64,000 bases of DNA from Simplicispira hankyongi (GTDB lineage Bacteria > Pseudomonadota > Gammaproteobacteria > Burkholderiales > Burkholderiaceae_C). The notes under the pieces were generated by a model. That model was not told where the DNA came from and searched no databases. It saw only the letters and a list, made by a program, of their open reading frames with translations. The first letter of the stretch is position 1; each line of letters begins with the position of its first letter. The DNA is taken from assembly GCF_003570885.1 (NCBI RefSeq), contig NZ_QXJC01000003.1, positions 310,001 to 374,000 of the forward strand, in the 5' to 3' direction. This document shows positions 26,894 through 35,588 of the stretch, piece by piece. Position numbers and translations under genes: made by a program.

Positions 26894-26902
26894 ACTATCG
26901 GC

Positions 26903-27739
26903 ATGGTGAGCGACGCTTCTCAAGACGCGCCCACAGTTGCCATGCCCGAGGTGGTGGACCAGGTGGCGCTCGCCCGCCTGTACGGCGAGCCGCTGTTCGC
27001 GCTGCCAAGCGACCTGTACATTCCGCCCGACGCACTCGAAGTCTTCCTGGAGGCCTTTGAAGGCCCGCTGGACCTGCTGCTCTACCTGATCCGCAAGCAG
27101 AACTTCAACATCCTCGACATCCCCATGGCCGGGCTGACGCGCCAGTATTTGGCCTATGTGGAGGAAATCCGCAGCCGCAACCTGGAGCTGGCCGCCGAAT
27201 ACCTGCTGATGGCGGCCATGCTCATCGAGATCAAGTCGCGCATGCTGCTGCCGCCGCGCAAAACCGAGGGGGCCGAGGAAGCCGAAGACCCACGCGCCGC
27301 CCTGGTGCGCCGCCTGCTCGAATACGAGCAGATGAAGCTCGCGGCCGCCCGCCTGAACGCATGGCCGCAGCACGGACGGGATTTTCTGTGCGCCCAGGCG
27401 GTGATCGAGCAGGGCCTGCAGCCACGCTTTCCCGATGTGAGCCTGGCCGACCTGCAGCAGGCCTGGCAGGACATCATGAAGCGCGCGCGCCTGGTGCAGC
27501 ACCACCACATTTCCCGCGAGGAGCTGAGCGTGCGCGAGCACATGAGCCAGGTGCTCAAGGCGCTGCAGGGCCGGCGCTTCGTCGAATTTGAAACCCTGTT
27601 CGACCCGGCACGCGGCAGCACGGTGCTGGTCGTCACCTTTATCGCCTTGCTCGAACTCGCCAAGGAAACCCTGATAGAAATTACCCAGGCGGAAGCCTTT
27701 GCCCCCATCTACGTCCGGCTGGCATACACCCCCAGCTGA
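26903..27739 (+). CDS. scpA: Segregation and condensation protein A
   Basis: 278 residues from the ATG at 26903; a GTG at 26891 would add four residues but lies on the edge of the palindrome repeat. The ScpA core is clear: LEVFLEAFEGPLDLLLYLIRKQNFNILDIPMAGLTRQYLAYVE, LAAEYLLMAAMLIEIKSRMLLPP (about 90-115), and the C-terminal winged-helix VLKALQGRRFVEFETLFDP. ScpA is the kleisin of the Smc-ScpAB condensin and takes part in chromosome segregation. No scpB is adjacent. nadB follows after 71 bp and panD after that, a frequent arrangement in these bacteria. Confidence 0.95.
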   Translation: MVSDASQDAPTVAMPEVVDQVALARLYGEPLFALPSDLYIPPDALEVFLEAFEGPLDLLLYLIRKQNFNILDIPMAGLTRQYLAYVEEIRSRNLELAAEYLLMAAMLIEIKSRMLLPPRKTEGAEEAEDPRAALVRRLLEYEQMKLAAARLNAWPQHGRDFLCAQAVIEQGLQPRFPDVSLADLQQAWQDIMKRARLVQHHHISREELSVREHMSQVLKALQGRRFVEFETLFDPARGSTVLVVTFIALLELAKETLIEITQAEAFAPIYVRLAYTPS

Positions 27740-27810
27740 CACACCTCCAACCCCTTTGCAACCCTCCGAGTCGGCCCGCTGGCACGCAGTTGCACCGATT
27801 GCATTGACCC

Positions 27811-29391
27811 ATGGCTTCACACGATTTTGACGTTCTGATTGTGGGCAGCGGCCTGGCCGGCCTGTCCGCTGCCCTGCACCTCGCCCCCACGCACCGCGTG
27901 GCCGTGATCACCAAGCGCCAGATGCAAGACGGCGCCAGCGCCTGGGCCCAGGGCGGCATTGCCGCCGTGCTGGCCAACGACGACAGCTTTGAGGCACATA
28001 TCCAGGACACCCTGGTGGCGGGCGCCGGCCTGTGCGATCTGGCCACCACCCGTTTCGTTGTCGAAAACGCCCCTGCCGCTATTGCCTGGCTGCGCGGCCT
28101 GGGCGTGCCGTTCACGCAGGAAGCAGGCGAGCTGCACCTCACGCGCGAAGGCGGCCACAGCGCACGCCGTATCGCCCATGTCACCGACGCCACCGGTGCA
28201 GCCGTGCAGAAAACCTTGATTGACGTGGTGCGTGCCACCCCTGGCATCACGCTGTTCGAGCACCACACGCTGGTGGACCTGATCACCAGCCACAAACTGG
28301 GGCTGGCTGGACAGCGGTGCCTGGGCCTGTACGCGCTGGACGAGTCGACGGACGAGGTGGTCACCTTCCGCGCACCACAAACCATTCTGGCCACTGGCGG
28401 CGCAGGCAAGGTCTACCTCTACACGACCAACCCCGACACCGCCACGGGCGACGGCATTGCCGCTGCCTGGCGCGCCGGCTGCCGCGTGGGAAATATGGAA
28501 TTCATCCAGTTCCACCCCACGGGCCTGTACCACCCGCACGCCAAGTCTTTCCTCATCAGCGAGGCGGTGCGCGGCGAAGGCGGCAAACTGCTGCTGCCCG
28601 ACGGCACCCGCTTCATGCCGGAGCATGATGCACGCGCCGAGCTTGCCCCGCGCGACGTGGTCGCCCGCGCCATCGACTACGAAATGAAGAAGCACGGCCT
28701 GGACTGCGTGTTGCTCGACATCTCGCACCAAAGCCCCGCGTTCTTGCAGGAGCATTTCCCCAACATCCTGGCACACTGCGCCAATCTGGGTATCGACATC
28801 ACCAAAGAGCCGATTCCGGTGGTGCCCACGGCGCACTTCACCTGCGGCGGCGTGCTGACCGACCTCTCGGCGCGCACCGACCTGCCCGGCCTGTACGCGG
28901 TGGGCGAAGTGGCCTGCACCGGCCTGCACGGCGCCAACCGGCTGGCCAGCAACTCGCTGCTCGAATGCATGGTCTTCGCCCGCGCCGCCGCCCAGCACAT
29001 CGCCAGCGCGCCGCGCGTGCAGATTCCGGCGCTGCCACGCTGGGACGACAGCCGTGTGACCGACGCCGACGAATGCGTGGTCATCTCGCACAACTGGGAC
29101 GAGCTGCGCCGCTTCATGTGGGACTACGTGGGCATCGTGCGCACCAACAAGCGCCTGGAGCGCGCCACGCACCGCATCACCTTGCTGCTGACCGAGATCG
29201 ACGAGTTCTACGCCAATTTCCATGTCACGCGCGACCTGCTGGAACTGCGCAACCTGGTGCAGGTGGCACAGCTCATCGTGCGCTCGGCGCAGCTCAGACG
29301 CGAGAGCCGCGGCCTGCACTACAGCCGCGACTACCCGGACCTTGCCGCGCCAGCCGCGTCCACCATTCTGGTCCCCCCTGTCACCCACTAA
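27811..29391 (+). CDS. nadB: L-aspartate oxidase
   Basis: 526 residues. N-terminal FAD motif [18 protein letters not shown], then [26 protein letters not shown], and the catalytic-loop region [11 protein letters not shown] with [12 protein letters not shown]. The C-terminal FAD segment is [26 protein letters not shown], followed by the helical domain ([21 protein letters not shown]) seen in NadB. It oxidises L-aspartate to iminoaspartate, the first step of de novo NAD synthesis. nadA and nadC are not in the window. It is close to panD (14 bp), so two aspartate-consuming cofactor pathways are joined here. Confidence 0.97.
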   Translation: MASHDFDVLIVGSGLAGLSAALHLAPTHRVAVITKRQMQDGASAWAQGGIAAVLANDDSFEAHIQDTLVAGAGLCDLATTRFVVENAPAAIAWLRGLGVPFTQEAGELHLTREGGHSARRIAHVTDATGAAVQKTLIDVVRATPGITLFEHHTLVDLITSHKLGLAGQRCLGLYALDESTDEVVTFRAPQTILATGGAGKVYLYTTNPDTATGDGIAAAWRAGCRVGNMEFIQFHPTGLYHPHAKSFLISEAVRGEGGKLLLPDGTRFMPEHDARAELAPRDVVARAIDYEMKKHGLDCVLLDISHQSPAFLQEHFPNILAHCANLGIDITKEPIPVVPTAHFTCGGVLTDLSARTDLPGLYAVGEVACTGLHGANRLASNSLLECMVFARAAAQHIASAPRVQIPALPRWDDSRVTDADECVVISHNWDELRRFMWDYVGIVRTNKRLERATHRITLLLTEIDEFYANFHVTRDLLELRNLVQVAQLIVRSAQLRRESRGLHYSRDYPDLAAPAASTILVPPVTH

Positions 29392-29405
29392 TCCCTTCAC
29401 GCCCC

Positions 29406-29786
29406 ATGCTGCGCACCCTGCTCAAATCCAAAATCCACCGCGTCGCCGCCACGCACTGCGAGCTGCACTACGAAGGCTCCTGCGCCATTGACGAAGATTT
29501 GCTCGACGCTGCCGGCATTGTCGAAAACGAACAGGTCCACATCTGGAACATCGACAACGGCGAGCGCATCGTCACCTACGCCATCAAAGGCCAGCGCGGC
29601 AGCGGCATGATCTCCGTGAACGGCTCGGCCGCGCGCCGCGCCAGCGTGGGCGATCTGCTGATCATTGCCGCCTTCGCCCAAGTGCCGGAAGCCGATGTCC
29701 CCAGCCACCGCCCCCAGCTCGTGTTCGTGGACGCCCACAACCGCCAATGCGGTCTGCGCGACCACGTGCCTACCCAGGCTCTCTGA
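29406..29786 (+). CDS. panD: Aspartate 1-decarboxylase
   Basis: 126 residues, the normal length. The self-cleavage site Gly24-Ser25 ([17 protein letters not shown]) is intact; Ser25 becomes the pyruvoyl group. Other signatures: [10 protein letters not shown] at the N-terminus, [17 protein letters not shown] (Tyr near 58), and [19 protein letters not shown]. It makes beta-alanine for pantothenate and coenzyme A. The start at 29406 is 14 bp after nadB, so the two are probably co-transcribed. Confidence 0.97.
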   Translation: MLRTLLKSKIHRVAATHCELHYEGSCAIDEDLLDAAGIVENEQVHIWNIDNGERIVTYAIKGQRGSGMISVNGSAARRASVGDLLIIAAFAQVPEADVPSHRPQLVFVDAHNRQCGLRDHVPTQAL

Positions 29787-29797
29787 AAGGCCATGCC

Positions 29798-30157
29798 ATG
29801 CCACACCTGACCGTCGAATACTCCGCCAACCTGGCCCCCTTTCCCGAGCGCAAGGCGCTGGGGGAACTGAACGAGGCACTCTGTGCCAGCCCCGAGGTGC
29901 AGACCGAGGCCGACCTGAAGACCCGCTTTGTCTGCCAAAGCAGTTTTGCCGTCGGTACGGAATCGGGCCCGCGTGGCTTCGTGCACGCCCAGCTGCGCTT
30001 GCTCGCCGGCCGCACGCCCGAAGCCAAACAGGACCTGGCTGAGCGCGTGGCGACCGTACTGCGCCGCCGCACCCCGAAACCCGAGGGCATGCTGGTGCAG
30101 CTCTCCGTGGAAATCGTGGATATGGACCGCCCGTCCTACATCAAGGAACGGCTGTAG
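29798..30157 (+). CDS. Tautomerase family protein, 5-carboxymethyl-2-hydroxymuconate isomerase-like
   Basis: 119 residues starting MPHLTVEYSANL. Pro2 becomes the N-terminal catalytic base after Met removal, as in the CHMI branch of the tautomerase superfamily. Conserved regions are RFVCQSSFAVGTESGPRGFVHAQLRLLAGRTPEAK and LSVEIVDMDRPSYIKE. In homoprotocatechuate catabolism CHMI isomerises a ring-cleavage product, but no hpc genes are near, so the physiological substrate is open. It begins 11 bp after panD and ends about 40 bp before a palindrome repeat and the convergent tatC. Confidence 0.85.
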   Translation: MPHLTVEYSANLAPFPERKALGELNEALCASPEVQTEADLKTRFVCQSSFAVGTESGPRGFVHAQLRLLAGRTPEAKQDLAERVATVLRRRTPKPEGMLVQLSVEIVDMDRPSYIKERL

Positions 30158-30195
30158 GCTTGTCGGCCCAGCATTGACCCAGCCCTAAAGCGCGG

Positions 30196-30262
30196 TCAAA
30201 AACTCATGAATTGATAGCTGCTAGCGCTTTGTGCACAAGCGCTAGAGCCAAATTTCACTATA
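30196..30262 (-). repeat. Dispersed palindrome copy 5, between convergent tautomerase and tatC genes
   Basis: On the minus strand: TTTGGCTCTAGCGCTTGTG, then CAAAGCGCTAGCAGCTATC. CTAGCGCTT (30221-30229) and AAGCGCTAG (30237-30245) pair perfectly around seven bases, and A/T runs flank both sides. At this position it may serve as a bidirectional terminator. This is one of the best-preserved copies. Confidence 0.88.
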
Positions 30263-30280
30263 AATTTTGGCGCGCAAACC

Positions 30281-31078
30281 CTACGAAGAGGCCGATGCAG
30301 ATTCCTCGGCATCTTCGGGCGCCTTGGTATGGCGAATGAAGACTTGGGCCGCCCAGATACCCATTTCATAGAGCAGCACCATGGGGATGGCCAGCGCCAA
30401 TTGCGACACCACATCGGGCGGGGTGACGACGGCGGCAACAATGAAGGCCACCACGATGAAGTAGCCCCGATAGCGTTTGAGCTGCGCCACACTGACGATG
30501 CCCAGGCGTGCCAGCACGATAACCACGATAGGCACCTCGAACGCCAGGCCAAAGGCAATGAACATGGTGAGCACAAAGCTCAGATAGGCCTCAATGTCAG
30601 GCGCGGCCGTGATGCTCTTGGGCGCAAAGCCCTGGATGAAGGCAAACACCTTGCCAAAGACAAAGAAGTAGCAGAACGCCACGCCCACCAGGAACAGCAC
30701 GGTACTGGAGATGACCAGCGGCAGCACCAGGCGCTTCTCGTGCTGGTACAGACCGGGCGCGATGAACCCCCAGACCTGCCACAGCACCACCGGCAGGGCA
30801 ATCATGAACGCCGACATCAGCAAGATTTTGAGCGGCACCATGAACGGCGAGATCACCGAAGTGGCAATCAAGGTCGCTCCCTTGGGCAGGTGCGCCACCA
30901 GCGGCGCGGCCATCAGGTCGTAGAGCGCGCCAGGGCCAGGGAAAAAAAACAGCACCGCCGCCACGACGCCTACGGCCACGATCGACTTGACCAGGCGGTC
31001 GCGCAGCTCCATCAGGTGCTGCACAAAGGGCTGCTCGGTGCCGGCGAGTTCGTCGTCTGGAGAAGGATTCTGGGACAT
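30281..31078 (-). CDS. tatC: Sec-independent protein translocase subunit TatC
   Basis: 265 residues from the ATG at 31078 (MSQNPSPDDEL); an ATG at 31099 is less likely. Six membrane helices are evident. Signatures: HLMELRDRLVKSIVAV near the N-terminus (signal-peptide recognition), PGLYQHEKRLVLPLV near 105-120, and the conserved periplasmic/TM5-6 region AFGLAFEVPIVVIVLARLGIV with RYFIVVAFIVAAVVTPPDV-type ending. It is the substrate receptor of the twin-arginine export pathway for folded proteins. It is the last gene of tatABC. The C-terminal 25 residues are acidic and variable. Confidence 0.97.
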   Translation of the reverse strand: MSQNPSPDDELAGTEQPFVQHLMELRDRLVKSIVAVGVVAAVLFFFPGPGALYDLMAAPLVAHLPKGATLIATSVISPFMVPLKILLMSAFMIALPVVLWQVWGFIAPGLYQHEKRLVLPLVISSTVLFLVGVAFCYFFVFGKVFAFIQGFAPKSITAAPDIEAYLSFVLTMFIAFGLAFEVPIVVIVLARLGIVSVAQLKRYRGYFIVVAFIVAAVVTPPDVVSQLALAIPMVLLYEMGIWAAQVFIRHTKAPEDAEESASASS

Positions 31079-31135
31079 GGGACAGAAAGTGGCGGGCAAC
31101 TCATGCCCGAAGCCGCGCAGCTGGCGGCGCAGCGT

Positions 31136-31603
31136 TCAATGAAATTTCTGGGGACGGTAGCGTGCTACCCGGGCCGCGCCCGACTGCGCCTTGGTGCGCA
31201 CACCGGCACGCGATTTGTACCACTGCGGCATGGCCCCCCGCTTGAGGCGCCAGTTCTTGCCGGGGTTGCGGTAAGCAGGAACAACAGCACTCTCGGCACC
31301 CGCCAGATACGCGGCGTGCGCGTCATCGGTGGCCTGTGTCAGGTTCCGCTGAAATTCTTCGGCGCTGGTGTGAATGCTTTGCTCGACGTCGCGGGCCGCG
31401 CCCTCCACCGTGTCCTTCATCTTGCGCAGCTCATCGAGCTCCATGGAGCGGTTGACCTCGGACTTCACGTCGGCCACGTAGCGCTGGGCCTTGCCCAGCA
31501 GCGTCCCCACGGTACGCGCCACGCGCGGCAGTTTCTCGGGACCAACGACGATCAGCGCGACCACGCCGATCAGCGCCATTTTGGACAGGCCGATATCAAT
31601 CAT
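31136..31603 (-). CDS. tatB: Sec-independent protein translocase subunit TatB
   Basis: 155 residues. [33 protein letters not shown] carries the N-terminal TM helix, the GPEKLP hinge and the start of the amphipathic helix that define TatB. A long charged helix (about 40-100, [20 protein letters not shown]) follows, with a basic unstructured tail. With TatC it forms the Tat receptor complex. It lies between tatA (24 bp upstream) and tatC (57 bp downstream). Confidence 0.96.
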   Translation of the reverse strand: MIDIGLSKMALIGVVALIVVGPEKLPRVARTVGTLLGKAQRYVADVKSEVNRSMELDELRKMKDTVEGAARDVEQSIHTSAEEFQRNLTQATDDAHAAYLAGAESAVVPAYRNPGKNWRLKRGAMPQWYKSRAGVRTKAQSGAARVARYRPQKFH

Positions 31604-31627
31604 GCGCGTGCGCGGCGGTACGGATGA

Positions 31628-31870
31628 TCAGCTTTTCTGCTTGGCCTGCACGTCGATGGTCGACGTATCAGGCGCGGCAGCGGCGTTGGTCACTTGCGAG
31701 GGCGGCGGCACGGGCGCAGCATCGTCGGCTGAGCCATCCCTCATGCCGTCCTTGAAGCCCTTGACGGCGCCGCCCAGGTCAGAGCCGATGTTCTTGAGCT
31801 TTTTCGTGCCAAAAACCATGACCACGATCAGCAGCACGATCAGCCAGTGCCAGATAGATAAAGAGCCCAT
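31628..31870 (-). CDS. tatA: Sec-independent protein translocase subunit TatA
   Basis: 80 residues. A single N-terminal TM helix ([17 protein letters not shown]) is followed by the [24 protein letters not shown] amphipathic helix, the TatA signature, and an Ala/Pro-rich tail. It oligomerises to form the Tat export pore. The HIT gene lies 101 bp upstream in the same direction, the usual order in Burkholderiales. Confidence 0.96.
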   Translation of the reverse strand: MGSLSIWHWLIVLLIVVMVFGTKKLKNIGSDLGGAVKGFKDGMRDGSADDAAPVPPPSQVTNAAAAPDTSTIDVQAKQKS

Positions 31871-31971
31871 GAAAATCTCCTAAGGAATGCAGACCATTTT
31901 AGTCCGTGCCGACAAGGTGGCTTGCAGTCAGCTTGCAACGCCCCCCAAGACGATGGTGATTGGGTGCGCTG

Positions 31972-32328
31972 TCAGCCCTTGAGCCAGGGGCGTGGCCCGC
32001 CCATGACGTGCATGTGCAGGTGGTCCACCTCTTGGCCCCCTTCGCGCCCGGTGTTCACCTGGATGCGAAAACCGCCTTCCGGATACGGCCGGCAACCCTG
32101 TTCCAGGGCCAGGCGGGGTGCCAAGGCCATCATGCGCCCCAGCAGGCCGGCGTGTCCGGGTTCCACCTGCGCCATGGAAGGGATGTGCAGGCGCGGCACC
32201 ACCAGGAAGTGCACGGGTGCATGCGGGTGGATGTCGTGAAAAGCGACAAACTCCTCGTCTTCATAGACCTTGCGCGAGGGGATTTCGCCGGCGGCAATTT
32301 TGCAGAATAAGCAGTTCGGGTCGTGCAT
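31972..32328 (-). CDS. HIT family nucleotide-binding protein (HinT-like)
   Basis: 118 residues from the ATG at 32328 (MHDPNCLFCKIAAGEIPS); an in-frame ATG at 32352 adds eight residues and would overlap the upstream gene by 11 bp. The zinc-type C-x2-C (CLFC), VYEDEEFVAFHDIHPHAPVHFLVVP and the C-terminal histidine triad VDHLHMHVMGG are complete. HinT proteins hydrolyse purine nucleoside phosphoramidates. The gene is in its conserved position before tatABC. Confidence 0.93.
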   Translation of the reverse strand: MHDPNCLFCKIAAGEIPSRKVYEDEEFVAFHDIHPHAPVHFLVVPRLHIPSMAQVEPGHAGLLGRMMALAPRLALEQGCRPYPEGGFRIQVNTGREGGQEVDHLHMHVMGGPRPWLKG

Positions 32329-32341
32329 GGCAACGCTTGGG

Positions 32342-33373
32342 TTATTGGGCATTTTGCGTCAGATCAAGGGTGGCCCGCACGCCCAGATCTTTGCGGTGCG
32401 CGGCCAGCCAGGCGCTCCCTGCGGCGCGGCCGCGCTCAAACAACAGGCGCACAAAGGACAGGTCGGCGCGCGCCTTGCTGGCCGCGCCAAACTCCGAAAG
32501 CGCGGCGCCTCCGTCGATGCGGTGCATGCGGATGTCCTTGTAATGCGTAGGGTCAAGCTTGCCTTCACGGAGCAAGCGCCGGACAAATTCGATAGCGCGC
32601 AGTTCGGCCAGCAGGCAGGCGTTGAAGTTGATCTCGTTCATGCGGTCCATGATCTCGGGCACGGTGTCGGGCACCGCGTCGTGCTCGATCGGGTTGATCT
32701 GGACCAGCAAGATATCGGTGCACTCTACTTCGTAGGTCAGTGGGTACAGCGCCGGGTTGCCGGAATAACCCCCATCCCAATACGCTTGCCCGTCGATCTC
32801 CACCGGCTGGAACACCATCGGCAGGCAAGCCGACGCCATGACCGTTGCGGCGCTCAGACCCGCACCCGAGAAAATTTCCCCCCGGCCCGTGCGCACATTG
32901 GTGGCGCAGACAAAGACACGCGGCACGCCCGCAGGGGTTGCGGCGAGGCGCTCAAAGTCGATTTCCCGCTCCAGCAGGCTGCGCAGCGGGTTGATGTCCA
33001 GCGGATTGGACTGCACTGGCGCCAGCCAGGGCGTTATCAAGGCCATGGCCGGCAGCACCGCGGGGCCACCCCCCCAGCCTGGGCCGCCCAGCGCGCCAAC
33101 ACCCTCCCACAGGCGGGCCAGCGTTTTGCGCGCGAGCCTTGCCCCTTCGACACGCGCCTCAACCGGGTCGCGGGTCTGCGCGGCAGCCTGGGCGAAGCCA
33201 TGCGCCACCGCCACGGCATTCATGGCGCCGGCGCTGGTGCCGCTAATCCCGTCGATATCGATACGCCCATCTTCCAGCAGGGCATCGAGTACGCCCCAGG
33301 TCAAAGCGCCGTGCGAGCCGCCGCCTTGCAGTGCCAGGCTCAGTGCGTGCCGGGCCGCGTGCGGCTCAGACAT
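32342..33373 (-). CDS. Patatin-like phospholipase
   Basis: 343 residues. LSLALQGGGSHGALTWGVLDALLE is the oxyanion loop, GISGTSAGAMNAV holds the nucleophile Ser (near 48) and YWDGGYSGNPALYPL the DGG catalytic Asp (near 210). Length and the downstream segment TDILLVQINPIE match the rsbU-independent bacterial patatins often annotated as alpha/beta hydrolase RssA-like. There is no signal peptide. It overlaps the DUF4870 gene by 8 bp and sits 13 bp before the HIT gene (or overlaps it, depending on the HIT start), inside a block where homologous regions usually pass directly from DUF4870 to HIT. Confidence 0.9.
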   Translation of the reverse strand: MSEPHAARHALSLALQGGGSHGALTWGVLDALLEDGRIDIDGISGTSAGAMNAVAVAHGFAQAAAQTRDPVEARVEGARLARKTLARLWEGVGALGGPGWGGGPAVLPAMALITPWLAPVQSNPLDINPLRSLLEREIDFERLAATPAGVPRVFVCATNVRTGRGEIFSGAGLSAATVMASACLPMVFQPVEIDGQAYWDGGYSGNPALYPLTYEVECTDILLVQINPIEHDAVPDTVPEIMDRMNEINFNACLLAELRAIEFVRRLLREGKLDPTHYKDIRMHRIDGGAALSEFGAASKARADLSFVRLLFERGRAAGSAWLAAHRKDLGVRATLDLTQNAQ

Positions 33374-33752
33374 TAACAGCCCGGTTCTGGTTCATGGCCA
33401 CCATGCCGCGCACGATGCGGTAGAGGAACCAGATGGAAATCAGGCACCACGCCAGCCAGCCAGGCAAAAAGAACAGTAGCCACAGCGGCGCGGTGACGAT
33501 GTACAGAACACCCGCCCACAGCACCGTGCGGATGCGCCAGGAAAAATGGCTCGCCTGCCAGGTGCCCTCAGCGTCCGAGCGCTTGACCAGATCGATGATG
33601 AGGGCAATCACCAGCAGCAGCGCGCCGGGCTGGGCACCGGGAATCACCGCGCCCAACGCGACGACCAGGTGCAGCGCATAGCTCACCCAGCCCCAGGCCT
33701 TGAGGCCTTCCGCGCGTTCGCCGTCGTTCGGGATATCGATGATGTCGTTCAT
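33366..33752 (-). CDS. DUF4870-like membrane protein
   Basis: 128 residues with an acidic N-terminus (MNDIIDIPNDGERAEGLK) and three or four hydrophobic helices: WVSYALHLVVALGAV, GALLLVIALIIDLVKR, SWRIRTVLWAGVLYIVTAPL, LWLLFFLPGWLAWCLISIWFLYRIVRG. The pattern fits the small DUF4870/YtxH-like membrane family that is habitually found after hisE in Burkholderiales. The function is unknown. It is separated from hisE by 2 bp and overlaps the patatin gene by 8 bp, so translation is probably coupled. Confidence 0.85.
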   Translation of the reverse strand: MNDIIDIPNDGERAEGLKAWGWVSYALHLVVALGAVIPGAQPGALLLVIALIIDLVKRSDAEGTWQASHFSWRIRTVLWAGVLYIVTAPLWLLFFLPGWLAWCLISIWFLYRIVRGMVAMNQNRAVNV

Positions 33753-33754
33753 GG

Positions 33755-34153
33755 CTAACCCTCTTCGCTAGCGCGGCGTTGCGCCTTGCGCAAGGCCTTT
33801 TCCTCGATGCCGCTGGTGCCGGCGCGGCGCTCGAGTTCAGCAATCACATCGTGCGGCGACGCGCCGTAGTGCGCCAGCGCCACCATGGAGTGGAACCACA
33901 GGTCTGCGACTTCACCGACGAACTTGCTGCGCTCGCCACCGTGGTCCAGGTCTTTCGCGGCCATGACCACCTCGGTGGCCTCTTCGCCGATTTTTTTCAG
34001 GAAGGCGTCGGGGCCTTTGTGCAGGAGCCGGGCCACGTAGCTGGTCTCGGGGTCGCCGCCGTGCTCGCGCTTGCGGCTTTCGATGGTGGCGGCAAGCCGG
34101 GCGAGTGCACCTTCGTCACTTGCCGGCAAATTTTTGTCATTCATGGGCGTCAT
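33755..34153 (-). CDS. hisE: Phosphoribosyl-ATP diphosphatase
   Basis: 132 residues if started at the ATG at 34153, which overlaps the hisI stop as ATGA; an ATG at 34144 ([10 protein letters not shown]) is also possible. The MazG-like fold is clear: [52 protein letters not shown] (EExxE metal-binding), then [17 protein letters not shown] (ExxD). It hydrolyses phosphoribosyl-ATP, step two of histidine synthesis. HisE and HisI are separate here, unlike the fused enterobacterial HisIE. Confidence 0.96.
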   Translation of the reverse strand: MTPMNDKNLPASDEGALARLAATIESRKREHGGDPETSYVARLLHKGPDAFLKKIGEEATEVVMAAKDLDHGGERSKFVGEVADLWFHSMVALAHYGASPHDVIAELERRAGTSGIEEKALRKAQRRASEEG

Positions 34154-34539
34154 TTGTAGATGGAGGCCGGGTCTTTCAAGACCGGCTCGGTCGCTTGCCA
34201 CTGGCCGTCCTTGAGCACGTTGAAGAAACAGCTGTGGCGACCCGTGTGGCAGGCAATGCCGGGTTCGTGGCCGAGCTGGGTGACGCTGAGCAGGACCACG
34301 TCCTGATCGCAGTCGATACGAATCTCGTGCACTTCCTGCACATGGCCGGATTCTTCGCCCTTGAACCACAGCTTGCCGCGCGATCGGCTGAAATACACCG
34401 CGCGGCCCAGCTCGGCCGTCTTGGCCAGCGCCTCGCGGTTCATCCAGGCGAACATCAGCACATCGCCTGTGCCACGCTCTTGGGCAATCACCGGCACCAG
34501 GCCTTGCGCGTCCCACTTCACTTGATCAAGCCAGTTCAT
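34150..34539 (-). CDS. hisI: Phosphoribosyl-AMP cyclohydrolase
   Basis: 129 residues. [12 protein letters not shown], the zinc/magnesium-binding segments [18 protein letters not shown] and [14 protein letters not shown] are all present (Cys and Asp ligands intact). It opens the adenine ring of phosphoribosyl-AMP, step three of histidine synthesis. The stop overlaps hisE (ATGA). Upstream is sppA, ten bases away, rather than hisF, so this his pair is detached from the rest of the pathway genes. Confidence 0.96.
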   Translation of the reverse strand: MNWLDQVKWDAQGLVPVIAQERGTGDVLMFAWMNREALAKTAELGRAVYFSRSRGKLWFKGEESGHVQEVHEIRIDCDQDVVLLSVTQLGHEPGIACHTGRHSCFFNVLKDGQWQATEPVLKDPASIYK

Positions 34540-34549
34540 TTGGAGACCC

Positions 34550-35587
34550 TCAACGCAGGTTCAGCACAGCAGACTGCATGGCACGCACGGTCCCCGCACC
34601 GAGCGCCGCACCAAAACGCTTGGCAAGCCGCTCGGCCACGTTTCCATGCTGGGTGTAGTCGATGACGTCCTCGGCCTTGACGACGTCGCGGGCCACCGAA
34701 TCAAGGCTGCCGAAATGGTCGGCCAGGCCCATCTCGATGGCCTGCTGACCGGTCCAGAAGAGGCCGCTGAAGGTTTCCGGGGTTTCCTTGAGCCGGTCGC
34801 CCCGGCCCGCCTTGACGGCAGCAATGAACTGCTGGTGGATCTGGTTGAGCATCGCCTGGGCAAAGGCGCGCTGTTTCTCGGTCTGCGGGCTGAACGGGTC
34901 GAGAAACCCCTTGTTCTCGCCCGCGGTCAGCAGCCGCCGCTCGACGCCCAGCTTATCCATGGTGCCGGTGAAGCCAAAGCCATCCATCAGCACGCCAATG
35001 CTGCCGACGATGCTGGCCTTGTCGACGTAAATATCATCGGCCGCCGCGGCAATGTAATAGGCCGCCGAGGCGCAGGTCTCTTCCACCACGGCATAGACCG
35101 GCTTGTTGTACTTGGCCTTGAGCCGCACGATCTCGTCGTTGATCATGCCCGCCTGCACCGGGCTGCCGCCGGGGGAGTTGACCAGCAGCACCACGGCCTG
35201 CGAGCCTTCGTCTTCGAACGCGCTGCGCATCGCCGCCATCACGTTTTCGGCACTGGCGTCGGCGTCGGAGGCGATTTCACCCTTGATTTCCACCATCGCC
35301 GTGTGCGGGCTGCTCTTGCTGGGGGTCGCCAGTTCGCTCGAAAACAGCGCCCAGGCAATGCCGCCGATCAGCAGCAGCCACATGAGGCGCAGAAAAATGC
35401 GCCAGCGGCGCGCGGCGCGCTGCTCGCGCACCGTAGCGAGCACCAGCTCTTCGAGCACACCGCGCTCCCAGCCGCTGCTCGCAGCGCCTTGTTTGACTTC
35501 TGAATTCATAGCTTCCTTTGCCCAGATATCGGGCGCTGGCGGGGTTTTTTGTGTCGAACCTACGTTCGGATCTTTGGCGTCTGTCAT
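34550..35587 (-). CDS. sppA: Signal peptide peptidase SppA, short (36 kDa) type, family S49
   Basis: 345 residues from the ATG at 35587 ([10 protein letters not shown]), next to the upstream stop; an ATG at 35509 (MNSEVKQG) is an alternative. A TM anchor ([15 protein letters not shown]) lies near 60-75. The protease domain shows [22 protein letters not shown], the nucleophile Ser in ETCASAAYY (about 174) and the general-base Lys in [10 protein letters not shown] (about 226), 52 residues apart as in the Bacillus enzyme. It degrades leftover signal peptides or membrane proteins. The N-terminal segment ahead of MNSEVK is encoded by a diverged palindrome copy. Confidence 0.92.
   Translation of the reverse strand: MTDAKDPNVGSTQKTPPAPDIWAKEAMNSEVKQGAASSGWERGVLEELVLATVREQRAARRWRIFLRLMWLLLIGGIAWALFSSELATPSKSSPHTAMVEIKGEIASDADASAENVMAAMRSAFEDEGSQAVVLLVNSPGGSPVQAGMINDEIVRLKAKYNKPVYAVVEETCASAAYYIAAAADDIYVDKASIVGSIGVLMDGFGFTGTMDKLGVERRLLTAGENKGFLDPFSPQTEKQRAFAQAMLNQIHQQFIAAVKAGRGDRLKETPETFSGLFWTGQQAIEMGLADHFGSLDSVARDVVKAEDVIDYTQHGNVAERLAKRFGAALGAGTVRAMQSAVLNLR
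35494..35552 (-). repeat. Dispersed palindrome copy 6 (diverged), in the sppA N-terminus
   Basis: On the minus strand: AAAAAACCCCGCCAGCGCCC, a loop, GGGCAAAGGAAGCTATGAAT, then CAGAAGTC. The right half keeps AGCTAT and the AGT end; the left half has drifted. It is read as [16 protein letters not shown]. The ATG inside AGCTATGAAT is a possible alternative start of sppA. Confidence 0.6.
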
Positions 35588-35588
35588 G

